DNA of 64,000 nucleotides, from contig OX352761.1 in the NCBI GenBank assembly GCA_947095585.1, positions 25,573,777 to 25,637,776 on the forward strand. The letters run 5' to 3'. This document shows positions 54,561 through 64,000 of this stretch, piece after piece. Position 1 is the stretch's first letter. Each line of letters starts with the position of its first letter. The notes under the pieces were generated by a model, which did not search any database, had not been told where the DNA came from, and saw nothing but the letters and a program-made list of their open reading frames with translations. The DNA comes from Nephrocerus scutellatus. Lineage: Eukaryota > Arthropoda > Insecta > Diptera > Pipunculidae. The translations under genes were made by a program, and so were the position numbers.

Positions 54561-56635
54561 CCTGCAAATCTTCATCAGGAAGAAGGCCGCTAGATGCGCT
54601 ATTATCAGGCTCATGCTCACGCATCGCTTAGGATTCACGCTCGTCTCAGGCTTACGCCCTCGTCACGTCAAAGGCGCACTAAGGATCACGCACTCAGGCT
54701 CTCGTCAAGGCCTACGTAGGGCCCAGACTACCTCAACAATACATAATTAAATTACTTATGAATCTATATCGAAATAAATGAGAAATTAAATGTTAAATCC
54801 CACATATACTCGTAAATATTTATTGCAACGACTTACCCATTTAAAACCTCGTCACCCTGAGTTAACCCCGCTGGGAAAACTCCGTTACAACCAATTACTT
54901 TACTTTTTACTTGAATTGCCTCTTTTTGCCCCACTATACCATAGTTGTTTGCAACATTAAATGGCAACCTTGCAACTAGCATTGATGAAAAATACAAAAA
55001 CAACAAAAAGTAAAAACAATCAACTTAGGATAAATTAAGGGAAAAAGGATATAATTAAGGCCATCATCGTTAAGTATCCATCCAGAAAACTAATGATATC
55101 CAAAGCCAATTTTAGTGGTGGTCGCGACGACGACTGTACCTAAGCGAAATGAACAAAATGAACTGATATCCCATACCTCCTCCCCCAAGCCCAGTTGTGC
55201 TCGTACCATATCACTTCATGAGGCCCTGTCCAACATTAAAAGGCACAACGATTCTGCTGATTTTTATGCGTACGCATAGAAATTTACAGGAAAACGGGAA
55301 AACATCACTCCTTGAGCCTTTATGAGTGAGTGGACGACTTTCTCTTTAGGTATGTGCAGCGGGACACTTTTGGTTTTGGCTTCTGTGTAGCACGTGGGTT
55401 GATCCCATCGTCGAATTCAATTGAGATTGAAAGCCACAGAACGAATGAGCAACTTGAGTTCTAGGAGGAATTTTTCGAGCTTAGGTAATGTTTCAATTAG
55501 TCCTCTTAGTCTTTTGTTGGTGTTTTACTACTGTGCGGTGGCTTGCTCGGTGCCCCCAGCTGGTGGTGCGTACATCAGCGTTGATGACCGACCGACCTCT
55601 TCCCTTTCTCGGTTGGTTGTATACGATGTCGTGACTCGTCCTTTGTGCGGAATCCACTTTATTACGTGAAAACATAAGCGCTAATGATTCTTAGCCAGCT
55701 CGTTGTCTGTGCGTTGTTGTTCTTGTTGTTATTGTGTCGGCAATGGCAGCGGTGTTGTACTTCCATTGGAACGTTTTGTGTTTATATTATTTTGTGATGT
55801 TTTTTTCTGTTTACGTTTGTTTGCGCGGAACAAGAGCCAACGTTTTCTTCGTCGTTGTCATCGTCACTTGTCTTGTCATTGAATGAGCGCAATAGGCAGA
55901 TCTACATCCTGGAGTTTGAGAGTCTGGCTGGCAAGACTATGCAATGTGGGGGTATTATTTTTGATAAATTGCCTTAGTTGAGTGGGGACACTGAGCCCAG
56001 ACTGACTATGGATAGGGCTTGTACGTTTACCTCAATATCAATGTTAAAGGTTGCAATTTACGTCTGGCGATAAGCTGAGAGGCATTTAACAAGTTGTCGA
56101 ATTTTTATGTATTGCGTTTAAAAAATATTTCATTCAACTTACAACTTTTTACTAAAAAATTAAAACGTTAGCTAAGCTGTGCAGCTTTAATATTGGTAGA
56201 CAAACATTGTACCTGAACATGCTACGTTTAACGTTTGTTCTAAGAAACTAAGGAACATTAAATATTTTTCACACGCCCATAGACGAAAGTGACTGTTTCG
56301 TACGCTATAAACTAGCCTCGAAAGTAGCCCATAACAACACTAGTTATGTTATGATATAAACGTCTTTTGTTATTTACTACAATCTCAGCGAACACATTGC
56401 GCATGAGCCAGAATTATCTTTTGTTTGTCGTTTGTGATTTCTGCTTCTCTCTCGATTTAGCAGAAAAAAATCGGTTTGGACGCGTGAAAAATAGCGTACA
56501 CGACTCGCAGAAAAGTGCTCATCGTAAACTCCACTTTCCTTGCTCGTTCTGTAATATACTATAATATATCTTCTTCTTTGTCACATAGCCTCAAAAGCAG
56601 CGAGCAGGTGCGATAGCACGACCGTTTACAGAATC
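54561..56635. other. Spacer, nothing firm
   Basis: 54600-54740 is rich in repeated ctcacgc/cttacgc phrases of unknown origin. The remainder is host-like and without recognised genes. Short ORFs at 55421-55669 and 56367-56564 have no domain. Confidence 0.35.
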
Positions 56636-56639
56636 ACCA

Positions 56640-57645
56640 AACAGCTGACAGGTGGGTGGTCACTGCTCTAGCCAACATCCGGTGAAAGGCCTAGATGGTG
56701 CCGTACTCGTTTGAGGCGAGGCTCAGGTCAAGCGATGGAAGGAGCATTTTTCAATGGTGCTGTGCATGTGCTGCATAGAGGAAAGCTGTCAGAACAATTC
56801 GAGATCCTAAGTGGAGTACGATAAGGTTGCATTCTATCGCCGATCTGGACTACGCTGATGACGTTTGTTTACTCTCACACCAGCTATGGACCTGCACCAA
56901 ATGACAACAAATGTGGAATGGGAGGCAAATGTTCTGGGCTTGAAGATTAATACCTCCAATACCAAAATCATCAACCTCGGCACTAACTCAGTAACTCAAG
57001 TTAACATTGCAGGACAACCGGTAAATAGGGTAGAGAGTTTCCAATATCTTGGGAGTATTGTCTCGACCGAAGGTGGAACTAAACAGGACATTGTCAACCG
57101 AATCGGCAAAGCAAAATCAGTGTTTGGAATCATGTCCAATGCGATCAGCTTAAACACCAAGCTGCGACTGTTCCGTTCAAATGTTGAATCTGTGCTATTG
57201 TATGGGTGCAGCACTTGGAAGGTGACCGCTACTATCACAAAAATATTACAAACGTTCGGAAATAGGTTCCTACGGAACATCTTAAGTTTTTTTTTTTGGT
57301 CTAATCGTATCTCTAACGAACATCTTTACCAGAGAACGGGTCAGGAACCACTAGGCACAACCATCCAACGACGGAAGTGGCACGGCATTGGCCATACACT
57401 CCAAAAAGGTAACAGTTCCATAGCAAACTACGCAATGCAAGGGAATCCGTTATCTCAAGATGATAGAAGAACGGGTCGTCCGAGAAAGAAATGGCGCAGA
57501 ACAGTTGAGGAGGAGGAACGACAATTGGGGAGAGTTGGAGAGAGCTGAAGCTCATTGGCAGAAACCATACGCGATGGCGCGTAGGCGTAGTAGAGGCCCT
57601 AGGACCTACTAGGGGATATAGGACATAAGTAAGAAGTAAAGTTTG
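56640..57645 (+). mobile_element. RTE-B type retrotransposon, RT palm to 3' end
   Basis: It begins with a worn KLSEQFEILSGVR*GCILSP (motif B; the Gln of RQG is now a stop) at about 56780-56840. A deletion joins this to DLDYADDVCLLS (catalytic YADD, 56848-56880). Then comes a long open frame 56865-57548 (EWEANVLGLKINTSNTKIIN, FQYLGSIVSTEGGT, the thumb, and DDRRTGRPRKKWRRTVEEEE). A frameshift at about 57545 leads to the last block, LKLIGRNHTRWRVGVVEALG. The 3' end near 57630 has a short taag repeat. The 227-aa open part is the best-preserved retroelement C-terminus here. Confidence 0.8.
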
Positions 57646-58059
57646 TCCCATAACCAACATAGAAACCTTAATCTGAACGGTACCTCTAAGTTTGTCTGTG
57701 AGTGACTTCCATCGGGCGCTATAAAAACTAAGTAATCATTTTTGTCAAAAATCAAACCAGGAGTTTTATAGCAAAATATTTCAAATGCTTCTCAAAAAAT
57801 CAAAAGCTTTATTTAAATTCGTTTTTGTTACTTTATGATTTATTAACCAGAACCCATCGCATCATTGTATGCAAAAGGCTGAAACTCCTCATGATACAAC
57901 TATCCTCGGAAGACCTTTCAATGGTTTTGAAATCCAACCTGCAGCGTTTAAGTACGAGATTAGTTAGTTGATCCTCCACTACGAAAGATCTTTCATTTCG
58001 ACAAATGCTCAGATGCGGAGTTTGGATCTCTGATAGCGATTGACATTTACAAAGATGAA
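57646..58059. other. Unassigned, between RTE-B and Jockey-C
   Basis: Overlapping minus-strand ORF 57833-58225 has no domain I recognise. The end toward 58060 may belong to the following retrotransposon. Confidence 0.35.
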
Positions 58060-59020
58060 GAATGAGAGGCGATGAGGAGGTCGTTGAAAAAGACCTCTTT
58101 ACACCTCCTGCAAAAGCTGCTGTGTGGAATATCCAGTTTATATGTTTGCCTGCCCACTGGCACTTTGTCACAATTCTATAATGTAATAGTTTTACCTCAG
58201 GAACAGATACCATTAATACTGGCATTCTACAAGGTAGCGCCCTGGGTCCATTCCTCTACCTAATCTACACTCCGGATTTACCTACGTGCAACAACGTTCT
58301 TACTTCAACATTTGCAGATGACACAGCTTTTTTATGCACAAGCAAGAATCCGGCAACTCTGCCTAAGGGAACTTAAGCTATCATCTCAAAAATGGTTATC
58401 AACATGGAGAATAAAAATAAATGAAACTAAACATAACATTTACCTTACGAGCAGCTGCCCATCATCGATGATTAATGATCATTCAATTCCTCAACAAATA
58501 GACATTAACTATCTATGCTTGCAATATGATAGAAGATTAACATGGAAAAGGCACATAGAAGCGAAAAAAATCCCAAACAAAAATAAAAGCTGCTAAATAC
58601 ATTGGCTACTAGGTAAATCGTCGCAGCTAAGCCTGGATTGTAAAGTATTGCTCCATAAGTCAATCGTAAAACCAATTTGGTGATATGGTATTCACTGGTG
58701 GGGTACTTCTTCCTCTTCGAACGTAGACAAAATACAACGCGTACAATGAATAATCCTAAGAAATATAACTGGAGTACCGTGGTTTGTAAACAACGCCAAC
58801 ATCCACAGAGACGTTGAAGTTCCCACAGTCCAGAAAGAAATTTTATCACAATGCATCCGCTACTCTTTACGGTTAAGAAGACAGCCCAATGCTTTAGCAA
58901 CTAACTTGCTTAATCGTTGCTATTCTAAGCGTTTAAAACGTAAAGATACCCAAGATATAGGAATAACTCAATACTCCCGCCACTGATTGACCCAAGCTTG
59001 ATTGATTGATTGATTGATTG
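58060..59020 (+). mobile_element. Jockey-C non-LTR retrotransposon, RT palm to 3' end
   Basis: GILQGSALGPFLYLIYTPDLP (motif B) lies at about 58224, and STFADDTAFLCTSKNPATL (motif C, FADD) at about 58307. Through frame changes come LSSQKWLSTWRIKINETKHN, RRLTWKRHIEAKK, SSQLSLDCKVLLHKSIVKPIW, and the C-terminus (VPTVQKEILSQCIRYSLRLRR, NALATNLLNRC). The element ends in a tgat repeat (about 58997-59021). The motifs and C-terminal layout are those of classical Jockey elements and differ from Jockey-A and -B. It is 5'-truncated and disrupted by stops. Confidence 0.75.
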
Positions 59021-59129
59021 TGGGCAGGTGTAATTGGAAACAAGTTAATCGGCCCCTTCAAACCAACACCTAGGCTGAATAGTACAAACTATCTTGAGTT
59101 CTTGTGAAATGATTTACCAGAACTATTGG

Positions 59130-59488
59130 AGGACATTCCACTTCATTATATTTCCAACAGGATAGTGCTCCAGCCCACTATGGTCGAGAGGTTAAGAATT
59201 GGCTAGATGAAGAGTACGGTAACAGTTGGATAGGAAGAAACTGACCAGTTCACTGGCCTGCAAGATCTCCTGACCTTACAGTATTGTTTTTTTTTGTATG
59301 GGGAAGAATGAAAGAACTTGTTTATTCAACCGAAATATTAACTTTAATTGAAACAGAAGAGCGTAATCTCGAAGCGTCATCAAAAGTGAGGCACCAGTTG
59401 GCATCAATATATATTCGCAGTGGAATCCAAAAAAGAGCTCTAGCATGAATACAAAACCAAGGAGGAAACTTTGAGCAACTCTTGTAAC
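59130..59488 (+). mobile_element. Mariner-superfamily (41-residue spacing) transposase C-terminal relic
   Basis: The plus-strand frame reads YFQQDSAPAHYGREVKNWLD (second catalytic Asp), NSWIGRN, a stop, PVHWPARSPDLTVLFFFVWG and MKELVYSTE. It ends NQGGNFEQLL. Forty-one residues, counting the stop, separate the QQD Asp from the position of the third acidic residue, now Phe within a T9 run. The WIGRRG/PARSPDLTPLD flavour differs from the two DD41D copies at 23424 and 59898, so it represents a further lineage. The N-terminal half is absent. Confidence 0.65.
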
Positions 59489-59897
59489 TTATGTCATCGT
59501 GGTGTATGGTGTAGTGTTGTATTGCGCTGCACCCTACGGTTTCTTCGGGTGAATGTTGACTTGGTAACTGTGTGACACCCTTTTTAAGGGTCCATTAGAC
59601 GGGTTGTTCATCCCGTCTGCCACGGGGTTATCAAGCTATCCTGAGGCTAACCCCAAACCGTCGGGTTATCACATGATCTGCACCAACCAGCTTAATACGG
59701 GTGGCAATAATATATCAGATTTATGTTGCTGGAAACAATATACTTCAGTTTTATCTCCATTCTTGTGTATTGTGAAATCGAGACTGCTTGAGAGAAGAGA
59801 AATCGAAGAACGAAACCAAGAACACCTTACCAAGACAAAACTTATGGCTGACACTAAAAAGCAAGCCGACCGAGTATACGACATTTGTATTCTTGTA

Positions 59898-61202
59898 ATG
59901 GGCGATCAATTTAGAGGTATCGGATTTTAAATTGAAATAAAATAACAAGAATTCAAATTTATTGGGCAATTTTCATTATTTTTGTTTAGAACCATTCATG
60001 GCATTTATTTTTTGAAGATAATCTATTTCAAATGTTGGCGGCAACTGCGCCGTAATTCGGCCATTCGTAAACACCAATTTTGAATGACTCGCTCGAGGAT
60101 TTCGGTCGGTATCTCGCGAATAACCTGAGTAATGTTGGCTTCCAATGCCTCAATCGTAGCTGGTTTATCTACAAAACAATTAGACTTTACATACCCCCAC
60201 AAAAAAAAGTCCAAAGGTGTAACATCACACGATCTTAGTGGCCAAACCACCGGTCCGAAACGAGAAATCAATTGCTCACCAAAACAAGGACGCAGTAAAT
60301 CCATTGTGTCACGGGCTGTATGAGATTTAGCGCCTTCTTGTTGGATCCAAATGTCGTGGAGATAACGCGCTTCAATTTCCGACATCAAAAAGTCGTTTAT
60401 CATGGCGCGATAGCGTTCGCCATTTACTGTTACATTGGCGCAAGCCTCGTCTTTGAAGAAATATGTGCGGATGATTCCTCCAGCCCATAGGCCGCAACAA
60501 ACGGTAATTTTCAATGGATGTAATAGCAGTTTGTGAATGGCTTCGGGCTGCTTTTCAGCCCAAATACGGCAATTTTGCTTCTTGACGAAGCCATTAAGCC
60601 AAAAATGGGCCTCATCGCTGAACAAAATTCGGGTCCCAAAATACGGATCTTCGGAGAGTTTTTCAAGAGCCCAACGACTGAAAGTATGACGCTTTGGAAG
60701 GTCGGCCGACTTCAATTCTTGGATTAGCTATATTTTATACGCTCTCAAACCAAGATCTCTGCGTAAATTCGCCCAAGTAGTGCCATAAGATAGGCCAAGT
60801 TGTTGTGAACGGCGCCGAATCGATTCTTCCGGACTTTCGGCAAAACTCTCACTTACAGCCGCAATATTCTCTTCATTTCGGGCTGTGCGTGGTCTAGTCG
60901 CTCGAGTATCATCCAATAATGTAAAATTATTCTCAAGTTTGCCGATGGTATGCCGAATAGTGCGTTTGGTAGGACGATTATGTACACCATAAGTTGGCCT
61001 GAGCGCGCGATGAACACTTTTCAGTGAGCGGCGATTTTCGTAATACAATTGTACGATTTGTTAATGTTGTTGAGGCGTTAGTCTTTCCATGATGAAAAGT
61101 CAATGAATATTGTATAAAATTATGTATTTAGTTTGACAGTAGTCACGCATGACATGTCAAAAAAATCCTATTGGAAAAAGTACCTCCAATCTGATCGACC
61201 TT
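59898..61202 (-). mobile_element. DD41D (rosa-like) transposon, full length but inactivated
   Basis: A 1305-bp element flanked by TA at 59896-59897 and 61203-61204. The diverged inverted ends are atgggcgatcaatttagagg at the left and, reverse-complemented at the right, aaggtcgatcagattggagg. It has one transposase pseudogene on the minus strand. The same length and organisation as 23424-24726 but different termini mark it as an older, separate subfamily. Confidence 0.85.
60023..61090 (-). pseudogene. DD41D transposase pseudogene
   Basis: The frame runs from ATG at 61090 (MERLTPQQH, then TAA) to the stop at 60023, 355 codons without frameshift but with two nonsense codons: the TAA at codon 10 and a TAG after LRAYKI, where the relative at 23536 has Gln. 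Domains: HTH 1 at residues 1-55, linker RTARNEENIAAVSE, HTH 2 (IRRRSQQLGLSYGTTW), then ILFSDEAHFWLNGF (first Asp). The second catalytic position is Glu instead of Asp (IQQEGAKSHTA), and the third is Asp (SCDVTPLDFFLWGY), with 41 residues between the last two. The Glu change and two stops make it inactive. Confidence 0.85.
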
Positions 61203-61204
61203 TA

Positions 61205-64000
61205 TATATTTCGTGTCAAATGCTAACTTACTTACCTGGTCGAGGACTGAAATTAAATTTAAGTTATTGTGACTTTTAATGTTGTCAACCAAAATCATTT
61301 TTTGGTAAACATTTTACCTCAACTTGGATGGCTTGTCATCTGGTCAATTCCAATGCAGCTTAAAACGATAACAAACTTAACGTTCGATAGGAAAATCCTC
61401 ATCACATCTGCCTTCGCAACAAGCTGTACACAGCAACCTCAAACAAAGTACGTAACTTCCACAACTACCACCAATTCCGCATTCTATCAGTTCGCCTCAT
61501 CATCGTCATCGTCATGAAAAATTATTTGCTTATCAAACGTGACCATAATAGCCAAAAGCTATATCATCGCACCATCTGAGATAAGACGCTGGTCATGGTA
61601 ATCATGAGGAAGAGAACTCGCTGGACACACGCACATCAGGCACACCGATGAATGCTGATGATGGAGCAACGCAACATACCAACATATACCGCTCAGAGTG
61701 GGAAATCTCAAAAAAATTCCCAATACTCCGAAAGTTGAAAGGAGGTGTGGGGATGAGGCTTATTAGGGGTTGCCCTCTCCGTTTGGCATCGTCACCTTCT
61801 GTCTGATTTTTTTGTTGTTGCTGATTTTTTTTCAACTTCGTGGCCAACGAGGAAAGACAAGATTTGCAGGATTTTTTTGCTGTTGTTGTTGTATGTGTGT
61901 GTTATCTCCTAAATATGTGGCCAAGCAGGCAACAAGCATTGCGTGGATGAATGTGCAAATCAAAACAGAGAACATGCTAAGGACATGTGCAGCTGATGGC
62001 CATAAATCACGAACGGTCAGACAACAGACCACGAGCGCGCAGAACTACTGATATATTCCTTGGACACTTTCAGTGGAAGAAGAAAATTCCAAGATTTAAT
62101 TTTAATGCACACAAGCAGTCCCTGAGTTTTCCTTGTTTGTTTGTTCGAAGAGATTATATCGAATAGCTGAAGTACTGAAGGACACACTTTGCAGCATATA
62201 CATAAATCGTTAGTGTCTCTGATGATGATGGCGTAGAAGGTTCTCAACTCCTGGCTGCCAACAATACGATATTAAATATTTAGACGACAAGCATGCCACC
62301 ATCTGACCGGAGATATTTGCGCTTTTTGTCCATCAACAAGGAGCATAAATGTTTGTTGTTGTCAAATTCTTGTTACATCAATGGAATTTATTAATAAACC
62401 ATAAACGTGTGATGTGTGTCGAAAACTTGAAGCCTGATGTGCTTCGTCCCAGGAAAAAAAAATCGAAATTCAAAACATTACTCAACTTATTAGATATTTA
62501 TGCTTTGCAGGACATGTGTGTTGAGTCGATTGGTTTTTGATGGTTTCTGAGTGCTTGCGATCATTGAAAGTTCTCACATTAAGGCTGACTAGTGGGTTAG
62601 AAGATCGAATGTTCAGTACGAAATTCAGTTTATTTCTTCATGAAAAAGGACGAGTAAACGATGAGCTATTAAAACAGCGACGAAACACCTTTAAGGACTT
62701 TCAGTCATCAATTAGTATTCCCGCTTTTATCATCTGTCCCTCTTCAATTTAATTCTCCTTGCAGAGGACACGTCACGTCACATCACTTAAAAGTCAAAAC
62801 AATTGCTCCCATTACTAGTTGCTGCTTGTCATACGCACAAACGTACAAAAGGACAGCAAAACGATGGGAAAAGTATCATAAATATTTATGACACGGTGAC
62901 AACTCGGGGGCCAGAGCAAAGAGCATAGTTTCCGCACTCGCCTCGTCATAATCCGCGCACCACTACGCCGCACGCCGTCTATCAATAGATCGTCGCTAAG
63001 GTGAAAAGGATGGAAATGTGAATCAGCCAGCAGCTTTCTGACGCAATGGTACGAACACCATCCAACCTGCTGATGGCTGTAACCACATTAAAGTTTGGAA
63101 GGATGTACAAGGATAGTATTCATATTCATTATATTTTTGTGTGATGTAGTTGGCAGGCTATGATACTCTCTCCACCGCTCCCTTGTAGCAGTTGTTGTTC
63201 CGCACTCAATGTGTTATCTTCCATTCGCATCAATTCCCATTGTATATTTGATTAGTCGTGGTTCCAGTCAGTCCTGCCAGAGATAAATGATAATATTATG
63301 TTTGCCATAAAAATATTACGAGTTTATAATTGAATCAAATCTATTCGCTGTGTTGGAGTTAAATTGATTGAAATGATATTGATGTTGATAACAGACAGCG
63401 TTAGCCAACTGGTGGTATGCGGGAAATTACTTGGTCATCCGCGGAGTAATTTAAATATACAGATTTGCAGTTTTGGTGTTTATAAAAAAATTTTCATTTT
63501 ATTATAATTCCATTTTTTTGTAACCTTTGCCTTATTACTCTTAGGAGAAACACCGGCCCAAACGCGGAAAGGGTGACAGAAATACCAGCATCCTTAATGC
63601 AAATTGAAAGGGCATGACATTTGGGCGATTGAGCTCATTGAGATGCTAAGCTACTTTACCAAATGATGTCACCGAAATCAGCCAAACAAAAACCTGTCGA
63701 GATTAAGAATGAAACCTCATAGTAAAAGTAAGTCCTGTCAGCAAGGAAAGACAACTTCTGCAGACAGCAGTTCAACGCAAACAGCAGAACGAACCAAATA
63801 ATAAAATAAGAATTGAAATATCCCAACTTTAAACTAACAAAGCCACAACCAGCTGAGCCTTTTAAAATTTAATTGAACTAGTAGAGCTTATCATACACCA
63901 ACTCGTATCTAAGATTTGGTCAGATAACAAACTGAATCTCAGAATTTTTTGCCCAAACCGCATGGCAACTGTAAAATAGCGAGTCTCCATAAAGTCTCGT
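61205..64000. other. Host-like spacer to the end of the window
   Basis: No transposon similarity. A pyrimidine-rich stretch ending in tattactcttag at 63532-63544 has the form of a 3' splice site. The following GC-richer 60 bases are open in one frame up to a TGA near 63617, but the product is unrecognisable. Other short ORFs (61269-62752) have no domains. The balanced-composition block 62870-63010 might be a regulatory or conserved noncoding element. Confidence 0.3.

Overview
The window reads as a gene-poor, retrotransposon-rich stretch of an insect (arthropod) nuclear genome, most likely a fly, although the sequence alone does not fix the order. The grounds are AT-rich spacers, no bacterial gene organisation, tRNA-derived SINEs, non-LTR retrotransposons of the Jockey, LOA/I and RTE types, and several mariner-superfamily DNA transposons, including the DD41D (rosa-like) and DD37D (maT-like) groups. 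I found no complete host gene. Two or three short stretches could be host exons, so the window is probably intergenic or intronic. Family names below (Jockey-A, -B, -C; RTE-A, -B; LOA-like; P115) are my working labels, and copies were matched by eye.

Layout. 1-3.5 kb: RTE fragments, then a decayed DD41D mariner split by a SINE and a DD34D mariner. 3.5-9.7 kb: two same-strand (minus) Jockey elements. Jockey-B (gag with three zinc knuckles, endonuclease, reverse transcriptase) appears to have landed in Jockey-A. 9.7-15.6 kb: a possible solo LTR with palindromes, a 176-bp direct duplication, an AT microsatellite, a 123-bp tandem duplication and host-like spacer. 15.6-19.5 kb: an intact-looking SINE, an LOA-like element with RNase H, and Helitron-type noncoding sequence. 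19.5-21 kb: spacer. 21-22 kb: P115 repeats. 22.3-25.1 kb: a Jockey-A copy interrupted by a 5'-truncated LOA element (with target-site duplication) and by an intact DD41D mariner. 25.1-26.3 kb: RTE endonuclease and a SINE. 28.6-29.4 kb: a 730-bp array of an 8-bp repeat. 32-38.3 kb: LOA fragments in both orientations and P115 arrays, one split by a maT-like (DD37D) transposon. 40.5-44.9 kb: Jockey-A endonuclease, Helitron helicase C-terminus, an 11-bp minisatellite, a candidate host exon on the minus strand, a SINE and the 3' half of an RTE. 46.8-49.4 kb: duplicated RTE tails, another DD41D relic and an RTE-like relic. 52.8-54.6 kb: LOA. 56.6-61.2 kb: a second RTE type, a third Jockey type, and two more DD41D-type transposons. 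The remainder is spacer.

Functionally the window is a record of mobile-element invasions. Only the DD41D transposon at 23424-24726 looks intact: uninterrupted transposase ORF, complete catalytic triad, matching terminal repeats and TA duplication. The autonomous-type retroelements (Jockey, LOA, RTE) could supply machinery for the SINEs, but every copy here is truncated, frameshifted or stop-ridden.
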